Shown here one piece after another: positions 1 to 8,107 of a stretch of DNA of 64,000 nt. The DNA lies in the NCBI RefSeq assembly GCF_003096595.1, contig NZ_QEKO01000007.1, positions 36,128 to 100,127 of the forward strand, in the 5' to 3' direction. The notes under the pieces are model-generated. The model had not been told where the DNA came from, did no database searches, and saw only the letters and a program-made list of their open reading frames with translations. This DNA is from Pusillimonas noertemannii. Lineage in GTDB: Bacteria; Pseudomonadota; Gammaproteobacteria; Burkholderiales; Burkholderiaceae_B. The first letter of the stretch is position 1, and the number at the start of each line of letters is the position of its first letter. The position numbers and the translations under genes are program-made.

Positions 1-745
1 CAGCGGCAACATGCTGCCGCTAAGCGCCGGCGAGTTCAGCAGCCTGGCCGGCGACACCTTTCACCATTTCTTTCTGATGGGCTCCGACACCCTGGGCCGC
101 GACATCTGGAGCCGCACCCTTTACGGCGCCCGCATTTCCATCACCATAGGCGTGGCCGTGGCATTGCTGGCCCTGGCCCTGGGCATGCTGGTGGGCTTGC
201 TGGCCGGATACTTCCGCAGAATAGACGGGCTGATCATGCGCCTGATGGACGGCCTCATGGCCATTCCGGGCATCCTGTTCGCCATCAGCCTGGTGGCGCT
301 GTTCGGCGGCACGGTAACGACCGTCATCGTCGCCATCGCCATCCCCGAGATTCCCCGCGTGGCCCGGCTGGTGCGCTCGGTGGTGCTGACCATACGCGAA
401 GAACCCTATGTCGAGGCGGCCATCGCGCTCGATACGCCCATCTGGAAGATTCTTCTCAAGCATATCCTGCCCAACGCCATCGCCCCCCTCATCGTGCAAG
501 GCACTTATGTGTGCGCGGCGGCGATATTGGTCGAGGCCATACTTTCCTTTCTGGGCGTCGGCCTGCCCACCGACATGGCGACCTGGGGCAACATCATGTC
601 CGAAGGCCGCGCCCAGTTCAACGAGTATCCGCACAACGTCCTCCTGCCCGGCATATTCCTGGCGCTGACCGTACTGGCCGTGAACGTGCTGGGCGACGGC
701 CTGCGCGACACCCTCGATCCCAAACTCAGCAAGCGAGAGGGCTAG
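1..745 (+). CDS. Peptide-type ABC transporter permease (DppC/OppC family), 5'-truncated
   Basis: Inner-membrane permease of a dipeptide/oligopeptide-type ABC importer, moving substrate across the cytoplasmic membrane with the ATPase encoded next to it. The reading frame is open to the first base, so the start and probably the first membrane helix lie outside the window; about 247 codons are visible against roughly 280-300 for the family. The motif GSDTLGRDIWSRTLYGAR, typical of DppC N-termini, is followed by several hydrophobic segments and an EAA-like loop (EAAIALDTPIWKILLKHILPN) that contacts the ATPase. It ends 3 bases before the ATPase gene, so the two are co-transcribed. Substrate cannot be told from the sequence. 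The adjacent M20 amidohydrolase suggests a peptide or N-acyl amino acid. Confidence 0.88.
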   Translation, partial: SGNMLPLSAGEFSSLAGDTFHHFFLMGSDTLGRDIWSRTLYGARISITIGVAVALLALALGMLVGLLAGYFRRIDGLIMRLMDGLMAIPGILFAISLVALFGGTVTTVIVAIAIPEIPRVARLVRSVVLTIREEPYVEAAIALDTPIWKILLKHILPNAIAPLIVQGTYVCAAAILVEAILSFLGVGLPTDMATWGNIMSEGRAQFNEYPHNVLLPGIFLALTVLAVNVLGDGLRDTLDPKLSKREG

Positions 746-748
746 GCG

Positions 749-2383
749 ATGAACACCACAGAAACTACAGCCCGCCCCGCGCCGGTGCTGGAAGTCCGGA
801 ACCTGACCATAGGCCTGCCCGCCGGGGCCGACCGCCCCCACGCCGTGCAGGACATCTCGTTCCGGGTCGAGCCCGGCAAGATCCTGTGCCTGGTGGGCGA
901 ATCGGGCTCCGGAAAGTCGGTCATCGCCAACGCCGTGATGGGCTTGCTGCCCAGGCAGCTCGGCCCCGCAAGCGGCTCGATAGCGCTGCAGGGCAGGGAA
1001 ATCCTCAATGCCCCGCAGGAACAATTACGCAAGCTTCGCGGGGCCGCCATGGCCATGGTGTTCCAAGAGCCCATGACGGCGCTGAACCCCACCATGACCT
1101 GCGGCGCCCAGGTGGCCGAACTGCTAAGGCAGCACACCGCCATGAGCGCCGCCGAGCAGCGCCTCGAGATTCTCGACATCTTCGCCCGCGTAAAGCTGCC
1201 CGAGCCGGAACGCATCTATGCCTCGTACCCGCATCAGCTGTCGGGTGGCCAGCGGCAGCGCATCGTCATCGCGATGGCCCTGATCCTGAAGCCCGCGCTG
1301 CTGATCTGCGACGAGCCCACCACCGCCCTGGACGTCACCACCCAGGCCGAGATCCTGAAGCTCATCATGACGCTGCAGCGCGACAGCGAAACCGCCGTAC
1401 TGTTCATCACGCATGATTTCGGCGTGGTGGCCGAAATCGCCGACGACGTCGCCGTCATGCAGTTGGGCGCCCTGGTCGAGTCCGGCTCCAAGACCCAGGT
1501 GCTGACCCGGCCCGCCCAGCCGTATACCAAGATGCTCCTGGCCGCCGTGCCTTCGATGTCGGCTCCGGCGCGCCCCGCCGTGCCCCAGGCCGAACCCCTG
1601 CTGGAGGCCCGCGAGCTTTCCAAGGTGTACCGCATGGGAAGCTGGCCGGCCAGACGTCGCGAGGTGCTCGCGGCGCGCAGCGTCTCGTTGTCGGTGCGCC
1701 CGGGCGAAACAATAGGCATCGTCGGAGAATCCGGCTCGGGCAAGTCGACCATGGCGCGCTGCATCGCGCGCCTGATCGAGCCGACCTCAGGCGAAATCTA
1801 CGCCCAGGGGCGTTCATTGGCCCACGCCGGCAATAGGCAGCTTTCGCCTTACCGGCGCCACGTCCAGGTGGTATTCCAGGACCCCTACCGCTCGCTCAAC
1901 CCACGCCAGACCGTAGGCGCCTCGATCATCGAGGGGCCGGTCAATTTCGGCGTGCCGCGCAACGAGGCCTGGAAGCGCGCCGAGCAGCTGATGCAGCTGG
2001 TGCGCCTGAACCCCAGTGCGCTGCGTCGCTATCCCAACGAATTCTCGGGCGGGCAACGCCAGCGCATCTCCATCGCACGCGCCCTGGCTTGCGAAGCCAA
2101 GGTGCTTATCGCCGATGAGGCCGTGTCAGCCCTGGACGTTTCGGTGCAGGCGCAGATACTGGAGCTGCTGGCCGATATTCAAAAACGCCTGTCGCTGGGC
2201 ATATTGTTCATCACCCACGACCTGCGGGTGGCCAGCCAGATCTGCGACAGCATCATCGTCATGCACCAGGGCGAGGTCGTCGAGCAGGGCGAAACCCGTC
2301 AAGTCTTCAACACGCCCCGTCATGCCTATACCGCCAGGCTGCTTGCATCCGCGCCGGGGCGCGATTTTCGTTTCCAGGAATAA
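749..2383 (+). CDS. Fused double-domain ABC transporter ATPase (DppD-DppF type)
   Basis: 544-residue cytoplasmic ATPase energising the adjacent permease. It carries two complete ABC domains in one chain. Domain 1 has Walker A GESGSGKS near residue 50, signature LSGGQRQR and Walker B LLICDEPT. Domain 2 (from about residue 280) has GESGSGKST, FSGGQRQR and LIADEA. Each domain ends in the oligopeptide-transporter C-terminal extension (for example RPAQPYTKMLLAAVPS). Many bacteria encode these as separate DppD and DppF proteins; here they are fused, as in GsiA/YejF. The start at 749 follows a gagagg Shine-Dalgarno sequence and lies 3 bases after the permease stop. The M20 gene starts 3 bases after its stop, so all three form one operon. 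Confidence 0.93.
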   Translation: MNTTETTARPAPVLEVRNLTIGLPAGADRPHAVQDISFRVEPGKILCLVGESGSGKSVIANAVMGLLPRQLGPASGSIALQGREILNAPQEQLRKLRGAAMAMVFQEPMTALNPTMTCGAQVAELLRQHTAMSAAEQRLEILDIFARVKLPEPERIYASYPHQLSGGQRQRIVIAMALILKPALLICDEPTTALDVTTQAEILKLIMTLQRDSETAVLFITHDFGVVAEIADDVAVMQLGALVESGSKTQVLTRPAQPYTKMLLAAVPSMSAPARPAVPQAEPLLEARELSKVYRMGSWPARRREVLAARSVSLSVRPGETIGIVGESGSGKSTMARCIARLIEPTSGEIYAQGRSLAHAGNRQLSPYRRHVQVVFQDPYRSLNPRQTVGASIIEGPVNFGVPRNEAWKRAEQLMQLVRLNPSALRRYPNEFSGGQRQRISIARALACEAKVLIADEAVSALDVSVQAQILELLADIQKRLSLGILFITHDLRVASQICDSIIVMHQGEVVEQGETRQVFNTPRHAYTARLLASAPGRDFRFQE

Positions 2384-2386
2384 TCC

Positions 2387-3571
2387 ATGTCCAGCCTTCT
2401 GCAGAACCCTCTTGACTACATGAAACAGCGAAGCGATGAAATCGCCGCCGTACGCCACGACATCCATCATCATCCCGAACTGGGATTCCAGGAATTCCGC
2501 ACCAGCGACCTGGTCGCGCAGCGCCTTGAAGAATGGGGCTATGAGGTCGAGCGCGGCCTGGGCGGAACCGGGGTGGTGGGGCGCCTGAGGCGAGGCGAGG
2601 GCAGCCGCAGCCTGGGCCTGCGCGCCGACATGGACGCCCTGCCCATCCAGGAAGAAACCGGCTTGCCGTATGCCAGCATCCACGCCGGCGTCATGCATGC
2701 CTGCGGCCACGACGGGCACACGGCCATGCTGCTGGCCGCGGCCCGGTACCTGGCGCAGCACGGCACATTCTCGGGCACGCTCAACCTCATCTTCCAGCCC
2801 GCCGAAGAAAGCCTGGGCGGGGCCAAGCGCATGATCGAAGAGGGGTTGTTCGACAAATATCCCTGCGACGCCGTCTTCGCCATGCACAATATGCCCGGCG
2901 TCAGGCAAGGACGACTGCTGTTTCGCGAAGGCGCGGCCATGGCCTCGTCCGACTATGTCACCATCACCCTCACGGGCAAGGGCGGCCACAGCGCCATGCC
3001 GCACCTGTCTGTCGACCCCGTGGTGGCGGCGGCCAGCATCATCATGGCCCTGCAGACCATCGTGTCGCGCAACGCGGATCCCCAGGAAACGGCGGTCGTG
3101 ACGGTGGCCGCCGTACAGGCCGGCAAGGCCAACAACGTCATACCCAACACCGCCGTGCTCGAACTCAGCGTCCGCTCGCTCGACCGCAAGCTGCGCCAGC
3201 TGATCGAGCAGCGCATCCGCGAGATCGTCGCCGCCCAGGCAAGCAGCTTCGGCGTCCGGGCCGAGGTCGATTACCGGCAGGGCTATTCCGTGCTGGTCAA
3301 CACCCCCGGCGAAACCGAGTTCGCCCGCGAGATCGGCCGCAAGCTGGTCGGCCCCGACAATATCGAGCCGCAGTGCAACGCGCTGACCGCCAGCGAAGAC
3401 TTCGCCTTCATGCTCGAAAAGCGCCCCGGCTGCTATCTGTTCATCGGCAATGGCGAAGACGGCATGCCCGGGGGCTGCGAGGTGCATAACCCCGGCTACG
3501 ACTTCAATGACCACAACCTGCCGATCGGCGCTGCCTATTGGGCCATGCTGGCCGAAGAGTTTCTTCGATAG
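2387..3571 (+). CDS. M20 family metallo-amidohydrolase (hippurate hydrolase/amidohydrolase type)
   Basis: 394-residue zinc-dependent amidohydrolase, the usual length for the hippuricase/IAA-amino-acid hydrolase branch of M20D. Metal-binding features are visible in order: HHHPELGFQE near residue 25, the ACGHDGHTAML motif near residue 105, PAEE near residue 140, and the dimerisation-domain motif GKGGHSAMPH near residue 200. No signal peptide is seen, so the enzyme is cytoplasmic. It is translationally close to the ABC transporter genes, which suggests it cleaves the imported N-acyl or peptidyl compound. It is convergent with the DUF481 gene 61 bases away; no clear T-tailed terminator was found between them. 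The precise substrate is unknown. Confidence 0.92.
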   Translation: MSSLLQNPLDYMKQRSDEIAAVRHDIHHHPELGFQEFRTSDLVAQRLEEWGYEVERGLGGTGVVGRLRRGEGSRSLGLRADMDALPIQEETGLPYASIHAGVMHACGHDGHTAMLLAAARYLAQHGTFSGTLNLIFQPAEESLGGAKRMIEEGLFDKYPCDAVFAMHNMPGVRQGRLLFREGAAMASSDYVTITLTGKGGHSAMPHLSVDPVVAAASIIMALQTIVSRNADPQETAVVTVAAVQAGKANNVIPNTAVLELSVRSLDRKLRQLIEQRIREIVAAQASSFGVRAEVDYRQGYSVLVNTPGETEFAREIGRKLVGPDNIEPQCNALTASEDFAFMLEKRPGCYLFIGNGEDGMPGGCEVHNPGYDFNDHNLPIGAAYWAMLAEEFLR

Positions 3572-3632
3572 CTCCGGGGCGCCCGTGCCGGCCGGCGCGG
3601 GGCCGTCCGGCCAGGCATACCGCCCCGGTTCA

Positions 3633-4706
3633 TTACCAGTGCACGCCCAGGCCCACTGAGTACCGCCTTTCATTGGTCGAGGGCCTGTCCGACATGGTGA
3701 TGCGGTTGTAGCCCGCCTTGGCATACAGCGACATCCACTGGGTCACGCTGTAGCGCAGGCCCAGTTCGGCCTCCAGACTGTAGTCCGAAGCGCCCTTGAG
3801 CGCGCGATTGAATTCGCCGGTGGTAAATATCTGCCACTGCTTGCCCGACAGAAACCGCGTGTAGTTCCAGCCCAGGCCCACCGTCTGGAAATTGTCGCGG
3901 CTGTCGTCATGATATCTGTCGCGCGTGTGCGTCACAAAGGCCGACATCGAGAACGCGCCCAGCTCGTTGTCCCAGAACTGATAGCCCGGGCCGGCGGCAA
4001 GACGAAGCCGGTGCGCGGGGTCGTCGATATGGTCGCGGCCATAGCGCACCCTGCCGCGCAAGAACAGCTTTTCCGACAAGAAGCGGTCGACCATATAGGC
4101 GGCGTTGTAGTTGTAGGTGCCCGTGACGCCGTCCTGAGTCTTGCGCGCGTAGTCCAGCTCTAGGCCATGGCGCCACCAGTCGCGGCGGGCCGTGGCGTGC
4201 AGGGCCGCATTCCAGTTCTGGTTGCTGCTCGAGGAATGGGTGGCGTCCATGGCCAGGTCGACGCCGCCCTCGAAACTCCAGTCTCGAAGAAAAGCGTTGG
4301 GGCGCACGATGCGCTCGATGTCGGCAAGCGCCACCTGGTCCGTGCCTGCCTGGGCCGTTGCGCCGTCCGGCTGCAAGGCGGCGACGCTTTCCGGCCCCGA
4401 GCCCGACGTCAGCCGGGCTTCATAGCCGGCGGGAAGGCCCTTGGCCCGCACAAGCATCGGATCATTCGTCTGAAGCTGGGCCACTTTGTCCCAGCTGATG
4501 CGGATCTCTCCGGCGTAATCAGTCTTGAGGACAAGCGTGCCGCCGTCCATCAGCAGCACCTCGCCGCTCAACCTGTCTCCATTGGTCATGACGATGGTGT
4601 CCGCCCAGGCGCAAGACGCCCACGCACTGCCCAATAACGCCGCCAGCATCACACCGGCACGTTTCAACCTGAATTTTCGACCAGCCAAAAGCCCGCCCCC
4701 TTTCAT
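3633..4706 (-). CDS. DUF481 family outer-membrane beta-barrel protein
   Basis: About 357-residue exported protein of the DUF481/YdiY family. A signal peptide with a hydrophobic core (VMLAALLGSAWASC, cleavage probably after CAWA) is followed by the segment DTIVMTNGDRLSGEV typical of the N-terminal part. The rest has alternating amphipathic strands rich in aromatic residues and ends in GVHW, consistent with an outer-membrane barrel. The start is uncertain: ATG at 4706 has no good ribosome-binding site, and a shorter start near 4664-4649, directly before the signal peptide, is possible. It lies downstream of the chemotaxis receptor on the same strand, separated from it by a terminator. Its role in the cell is not established. 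Confidence 0.85.
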   Translation of the reverse strand: MKGGGLLAGRKFRLKRAGVMLAALLGSAWASCAWADTIVMTNGDRLSGEVLLMDGGTLVLKTDYAGEIRISWDKVAQLQTNDPMLVRAKGLPAGYEARLTSGSGPESVAALQPDGATAQAGTDQVALADIERIVRPNAFLRDWSFEGGVDLAMDATHSSSSNQNWNAALHATARRDWWRHGLELDYARKTQDGVTGTYNYNAAYMVDRFLSEKLFLRGRVRYGRDHIDDPAHRLRLAAGPGYQFWDNELGAFSMSAFVTHTRDRYHDDSRDNFQTVGLGWNYTRFLSGKQWQIFTTGEFNRALKGASDYSLEAELGLRYSVTQWMSLYAKAGYNRITMSDRPSTNERRYSVGLGVHW

Positions 4707-4720
4707 TGAATGGATGAATG

Positions 4721-4750
4721 AAAACGGGCGCCTATACATGGCGCCCGTGG
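4721..4750 (-). terminator. Rho-independent terminator after the chemotaxis receptor gene
   Basis: A perfect 8-bp stem (cgggcgcc at 4725-4732 with ggcgcccg at 4740-4747, 7-nt loop) is followed on the minus strand by a TTTT run. It sits 27-49 bases after the stop of the receptor gene and just before the DUF481 gene. Confidence 0.75.
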
Positions 4751-4773
4751 CGGTAATGCTAACAGCCGGTACC

Positions 4774-6384
4774 CTAATGCGACAAGGCCAGGCGAACGGG
4801 AGAGGCAAGCGGCACGGCCGCGGCCGACGGCGCTTGTTCCTCACCCTGGTCGATCTTGAACGTGGCCACAAGGCTGGCCAGCCGGGACGATTGCTCTTGC
4901 AGGCTGGCCGCGGCGGCAGCCGCTTCCTCGACCAGCGCGGCGTTCTGCTGGGTGGCTTGATCCATTTCGGACACAGCCTGGTTCACCTGGTCGATGCCCA
5001 CGCTTTGTTCTCGGCTGGCCTCGGTAATCTCGTTCATGATGTCGGTGACCCGCCGGATACTGGCCACGGTCTCGCTCATGCGTTCGCCCGCTTCGCTTGC
5101 CAGCTTGTTGCCTTCTTGCGCCCGGGTCACCGAGGTACCGATAAGGCTCTTGATCTCTTGCGCCGCCACGGCGCTGCGCTGGGCCAGGGCGCGCACCTCG
5201 CCGGCCACCACGGCGAAGCCACGGCCTTGCTCGCCCGCGCGCGCCGCCTCCACCGCCGCGTTCAAGGCCAATATATTGGTCTGGAACGCAATCGTATCGA
5301 TGACGCCGATAATGTCCACCACCTGCCTGGACGAGTCATTGATCTGCCCCATGGTGCCCACCACCTTGGCAACCACTTCGCCGCTCTTGACCGCCACCTG
5401 GGCGGCCGTGTCGGCAAGACCCCTGGCCACTTCGGCGTGGTCGGCGTTTTGCTTCACCGTGGTGGTCAGCTGCTCCATCGTCGCGGCGGTCTCGGCCAGC
5501 GAGCTGGCCTGCTGCTCGGTGCGCGAAGACAGGTCGACGTTGCCGGCCGCGATCTGGCTGGCTGCACTGGCTATGGATTCTGCGCCGCTGCGCACGTCGC
5601 GCACCACATCGCGCAGGCTGTCGTTCATTTGTTTCAACGCCTGCTGCAGCCGGCTGGTTTCGTCCCGGCCCCGCACGTCGATGGTGGCGGTCAGGTCACG
5701 CGACGACACCGTGGCGGCAAGCGCCACCGACCTGCGCAACGGCCCGGTGATAGAGCGCGTAATGGAGAGCGCCATGAACAGCCCGGCCAGCAGCGCCGCA
5801 ATCGCCAGGCCGATCAGCATCTTCAGGCCCGCATCGTTGTTGGCATAGAGTTCGGCCGCCCTGGAGTCGATCAACTTTCTCTCGTACAGCAGCAGGTCGT
5901 TCACGCTGCCCGTGTAGGCGTCCAGAAGCGGCCCAAGCTCAGACTCGAAAAACTCGTTCGCCGCCCGATAGTCACCCGCCAACCGCGCCTGGAACGCGGC
6001 ATCGCGCCTGTCGCGATACTCCGTGCGCCGCTGCAGCACCGCCTGGAAAAGCTCCCGGGCGCCCGGATCGACCAGTTGGGCCGACAACTGCTCCTGAAGG
6101 CGCTGTATGTCGGCGCTGGTCTTTTCCATGGCCTGCTCGATATCGTGCCGGACATAGGGGTCGTCGATCTTTCCGGCGGCGATGGTGCGCACGGCGTTCA
6201 AGCTCGTGGCGCGGTTCCATTCAGCAATGGTCCGCTCGGCCGCGAAGCGGCTGCCAATGACTTCTTCAGCCATGGCCGACGAGCCTTGTATGCGCCAGAG
6301 CCCTATGCCGGCCAGCAGGGCCAGAAGCAAAAGCAGCAGCAGGAAGCCAAACGCGAGACGCGTACCGATATTGAGTTTGTTCAC
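4774..6384 (-). CDS. Methyl-accepting chemotaxis protein
   Basis: Transmembrane chemoreceptor, about 536 residues. It has an N-terminal membrane helix (rich in L after FGF), a four-helix-bundle-type periplasmic sensor of about 150 residues, a second membrane helix near residue 185 ([18 protein letters not shown]), a HAMP domain, and a long coiled-coil signalling domain. The conserved hairpin [20 protein letters not shown] and [17 protein letters not shown] bind CheA/CheW. No C-terminal NWETF-type CheR tether is present. GTG at 6384 is preferred over the in-frame ATG at 6405 because it gives the usual start (V/M)[11 protein letters not shown]; the ATG abuts a leader hairpin and has no ribosome-binding site. 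A FliA-like promoter lies upstream. The ligand is unknown. Confidence 0.93.
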   Translation of the reverse strand: MNKLNIGTRLAFGFLLLLLLLALLAGIGLWRIQGSSAMAEEVIGSRFAAERTIAEWNRATSLNAVRTIAAGKIDDPYVRHDIEQAMEKTSADIQRLQEQLSAQLVDPGARELFQAVLQRRTEYRDRRDAAFQARLAGDYRAANEFFESELGPLLDAYTGSVNDLLLYERKLIDSRAAELYANNDAGLKMLIGLAIAALLAGLFMALSITRSITGPLRRSVALAATVSSRDLTATIDVRGRDETSRLQQALKQMNDSLRDVVRDVRSGAESIASAASQIAAGNVDLSSRTEQQASSLAETAATMEQLTTTVKQNADHAEVARGLADTAAQVAVKSGEVVAKVVGTMGQINDSSRQVVDIIGVIDTIAFQTNILALNAAVEAARAGEQGRGFAVVAGEVRALAQRSAVAAQEIKSLIGTSVTRAQEGNKLASEAGERMSETVASIRRVTDIMNEITEASREQSVGIDQVNQAVSEMDQATQQNAALVEEAAAAAASLQEQSSRLASLVATFKIDQGEEQAPSAAAVPLASPVRLALSH

Positions 6385-6405
6385 GGGATGCCTACGGATG
6401 TGCAT

Positions 6406-6426
6406 GGCTCGAAAAAATGACGAGCC
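6406..6426 (-). other. Leader hairpin upstream of the chemotaxis receptor
   Basis: A 6-bp perfect stem (ggctcg 6406-6411 with cgagcc 6421-6426, 9-nt A/T-rich loop) lies between the FliA-like promoter and the start codon. It would sit at the very 5' end of the mRNA. Any effect on translation or stability is inference. Confidence 0.4.
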
Positions 6427-6434
6427 CTACTCGT

Positions 6435-6460
6435 TTAACGGCAAAAGTCGTGAAACTTTA
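6435..6460 (-). promoter_or_regulatory. Putative sigma-28 (FliA) promoter for the chemotaxis receptor
   Basis: On the minus strand, TAAAGTTT (6453-6460) is followed after 10 nt by GCCGTTAA (6435-6442). The enterobacterial FliA consensus is TAAAGTTT-N11-GCCGATAA, so the -35 matches fully, the -10 matches 7 of 8 and the spacer is one base short. Predicted transcription start is near 6428, 44 bases before the GTG start. Confidence 0.6.
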
Positions 6461-6583
6461 TTGCAACGTCGCGCGGACGGCTCCGCCGGTTACAAAAAGC
6501 CGGGCGCCCAGAACCGCGCCATCCGGCCGAGCCGGGCGGCGTGCCCTTTTTCAATATATTCGTAAAACAACCTATGTACGAAC

Positions 6584-6602
6584 GATAATAGTTTGCATTA
6601 AT
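6584..6602 (+). promoter_or_regulatory. Possible Fur box upstream of the siderophore-uptake genes
   Basis: The 19-mer starting GATAAT and containing CATTA matches the classical Fur consensus at 11 of 19 positions, with both outer half-sites largely kept. It is 40 bases before the PepSY gene start, in an AT-rich stretch within GC-rich surroundings. The downstream genes are of iron-uptake type, which supports the call. Confidence 0.4.
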
Positions 6603-6641
6603 ATCATCGTTTTGTTGTCCCAAGGGCACGGAGTTTTTTCA

Positions 6642-7865
6642 ATGACAGCCGCCGCTTCGCTCAAAACCTGGTACTGGTGGCACAAGTGGACAAGCCTGGT
6701 CTGCACCGTCTTTCTGCTGATTATCTGCATTACCGGCCTGCCCCTGGTGTTCCACGAGGAAATCGAGCACTGGCTCGAAGAAGGCAAGCCCTTCGCCGTT
6801 GTAGACGCGGGCACGCCGCGCGTGGCGACAGACCAGCTCATGGCCTCGGCGCGCGCGCAGTATCCCAATGAAGTCGTCGAGTACGTTTTTTTCGACGAAG
6901 ACCACCCCACCGTCTACGTGGGCATGTCGCCCTCGCATACGGGCGACCCCAAGCTGACGCACTATATGCGCTTCGACGCCCACACGGGCGAAATGCTGTA
7001 TGACGCGCCCACGGCGCGCGAAGAGCAGTTCACCTTCATGGGCATGATGCTGGCGCTGCATGTGGACCTGTTCACCAGCCTGCCCGGCCAGCTCTTTCTG
7101 GGCTTCATGGGCCTGCTGTTTGTCATCGCTATCGTATCGGGGGTCGTGCTATACGGCCCCTTCATGAAGAAGCTCGACTTCGGCACGGTGCGCAAGGAAA
7201 GGTCGCGCCGCCTTAAATGGCTCGACCTGCATAACCTGCTGGGCATCGTGCTGCTGGGCTGGATGATGGTGGTGGGGATAACCGGCGTCATCAACGAACT
7301 GTCGCGGCCGTTGTTCGGCCTGTGGCAGGCGACCGACCTGGTCGAGCTCACGTCCGGCTACCACGATACCGATCCCCCTCAGCGCCTGGCCTCGGCCGAC
7401 GCCGCCCTGCGGGCCGCAGCCCAGGCTGTGCCCAACCACCGCATCATCAGCTTCAGCCATCCGGGCAATATGTTCGCCACGCCTCATCACTATATGGTCT
7501 GGACGCGCGGCGACACCCCATTCACTTCTCATCTCATTATTCCCGTGCTGGTCGATGCCGCCACGGCCGAAGTCACCGCCGTGGCGCGTCCCCCCTGGTA
7601 TCTGACCATGCTGGCGCTGTCACAGCCGCTGCACTTTGGCGACTACGGGGGCTTGCCGCTGAAGATACTGTGGGTGCTGCTCGATCTCCTGACCATCGTG
7701 GTGCTGGCCAGCGGCCTGTACCTGTGGTTTGCGCGGCGCAAGGCCACCGATGCCCGCGTGGCGCAGTTGACGCAGCGCCACCAGCAGCCGCAGGCCGCGC
7801 TTGCCAAGACAACACACGGCCACGAGGGCTCCAGCCCGGGCGCCATCGCCGGAGGCGGCTCATGA
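6642..7865 (+). CDS. PepSY-associated transmembrane protein (iron-uptake-linked, PiuB-like)
   Basis: 407-residue inner-membrane protein of the PepSY_TM family. The first helix is in KTWYWWHKWTSLVCTVFLLIICITGLPLVFHEEI, followed by a PepSY-like periplasmic region, helices near residues 150-180 and 205-230, a second periplasmic region and a final helix near residue 350. Conserved histidines (WHKW, FHEE, LHVDLF, DLHNLLGI) could bind haem, as proposed for relatives that reduce ferrisiderophores. ATG 6642 is chosen because cggag stands 8 bases before it; upstream in-frame starts would add a low-quality extension. It overlaps the next small gene by 4 bases (ATGA) and precedes the TonB receptor, which supports a role in releasing iron from an imported siderophore. 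Confidence 0.88.
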   Translation: MTAAASLKTWYWWHKWTSLVCTVFLLIICITGLPLVFHEEIEHWLEEGKPFAVVDAGTPRVATDQLMASARAQYPNEVVEYVFFDEDHPTVYVGMSPSHTGDPKLTHYMRFDAHTGEMLYDAPTAREEQFTFMGMMLALHVDLFTSLPGQLFLGFMGLLFVIAIVSGVVLYGPFMKKLDFGTVRKERSRRLKWLDLHNLLGIVLLGWMMVVGITGVINELSRPLFGLWQATDLVELTSGYHDTDPPQRLASADAALRAAAQAVPNHRIISFSHPGNMFATPHHYMVWTRGDTPFTSHLIIPVLVDAATAEVTAVARPPWYLTMLALSQPLHFGDYGGLPLKILWVLLDLLTIVVLASGLYLWFARRKATDARVAQLTQRHQQPQAALAKTTHGHEGSSPGAIAGGGS

Positions 7866-8050
7866 AACCCCGTTCACCTTCTTTCAAGAAAGTCTGGGGC
7901 GCGCCCGTCGCCCTGGCCGTCCTGACCTGCTTCGGGCTGTTGTCGGCCCTGTTGGGCACCGGAGCCTGGCACTGGGCCTCGTGGCTCTCTCTTGCCATCC
8001 CGCTGGCCACAGGCCTTGGCTACTGGCTGTGGCCGCGCAAGAAAGCCTGA
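7862..8050 (+). CDS. Small hydrophobic membrane protein downstream of the PepSY protein
   Basis: 62-residue protein with a basic N-terminus (MKPRSPSFKKVW), two predicted membrane helices (VALAVLTCFGLLSALLGTGAW and WLSLAIPLATGLGYWLW) and a short basic tail (PRKKA). The start overlaps the PepSY gene stop (ATGA), implying translational coupling. I do not recognise a named family. Its position between the PepSY protein and the TonB receptor suggests an accessory subunit of the same uptake system. Confidence 0.72.
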   Translation: MKPRSPSFKKVWGAPVALAVLTCFGLLSALLGTGAWHWASWLSLAIPLATGLGYWLWPRKKA

Positions 8051-8107
8051 CCGCCTTCGGCAATAACAATAATCCTCCATCTACCCATCCGCATTTCGGA
8101 GCACACG

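Noticed and set aside
4525..6420. 631-codon plus-strand frame opposite the chemoreceptor
   Set aside because: The minus strand encodes an unmistakable chemoreceptor; the plus-strand product is Gly/Arg/His-rich and motif-free.
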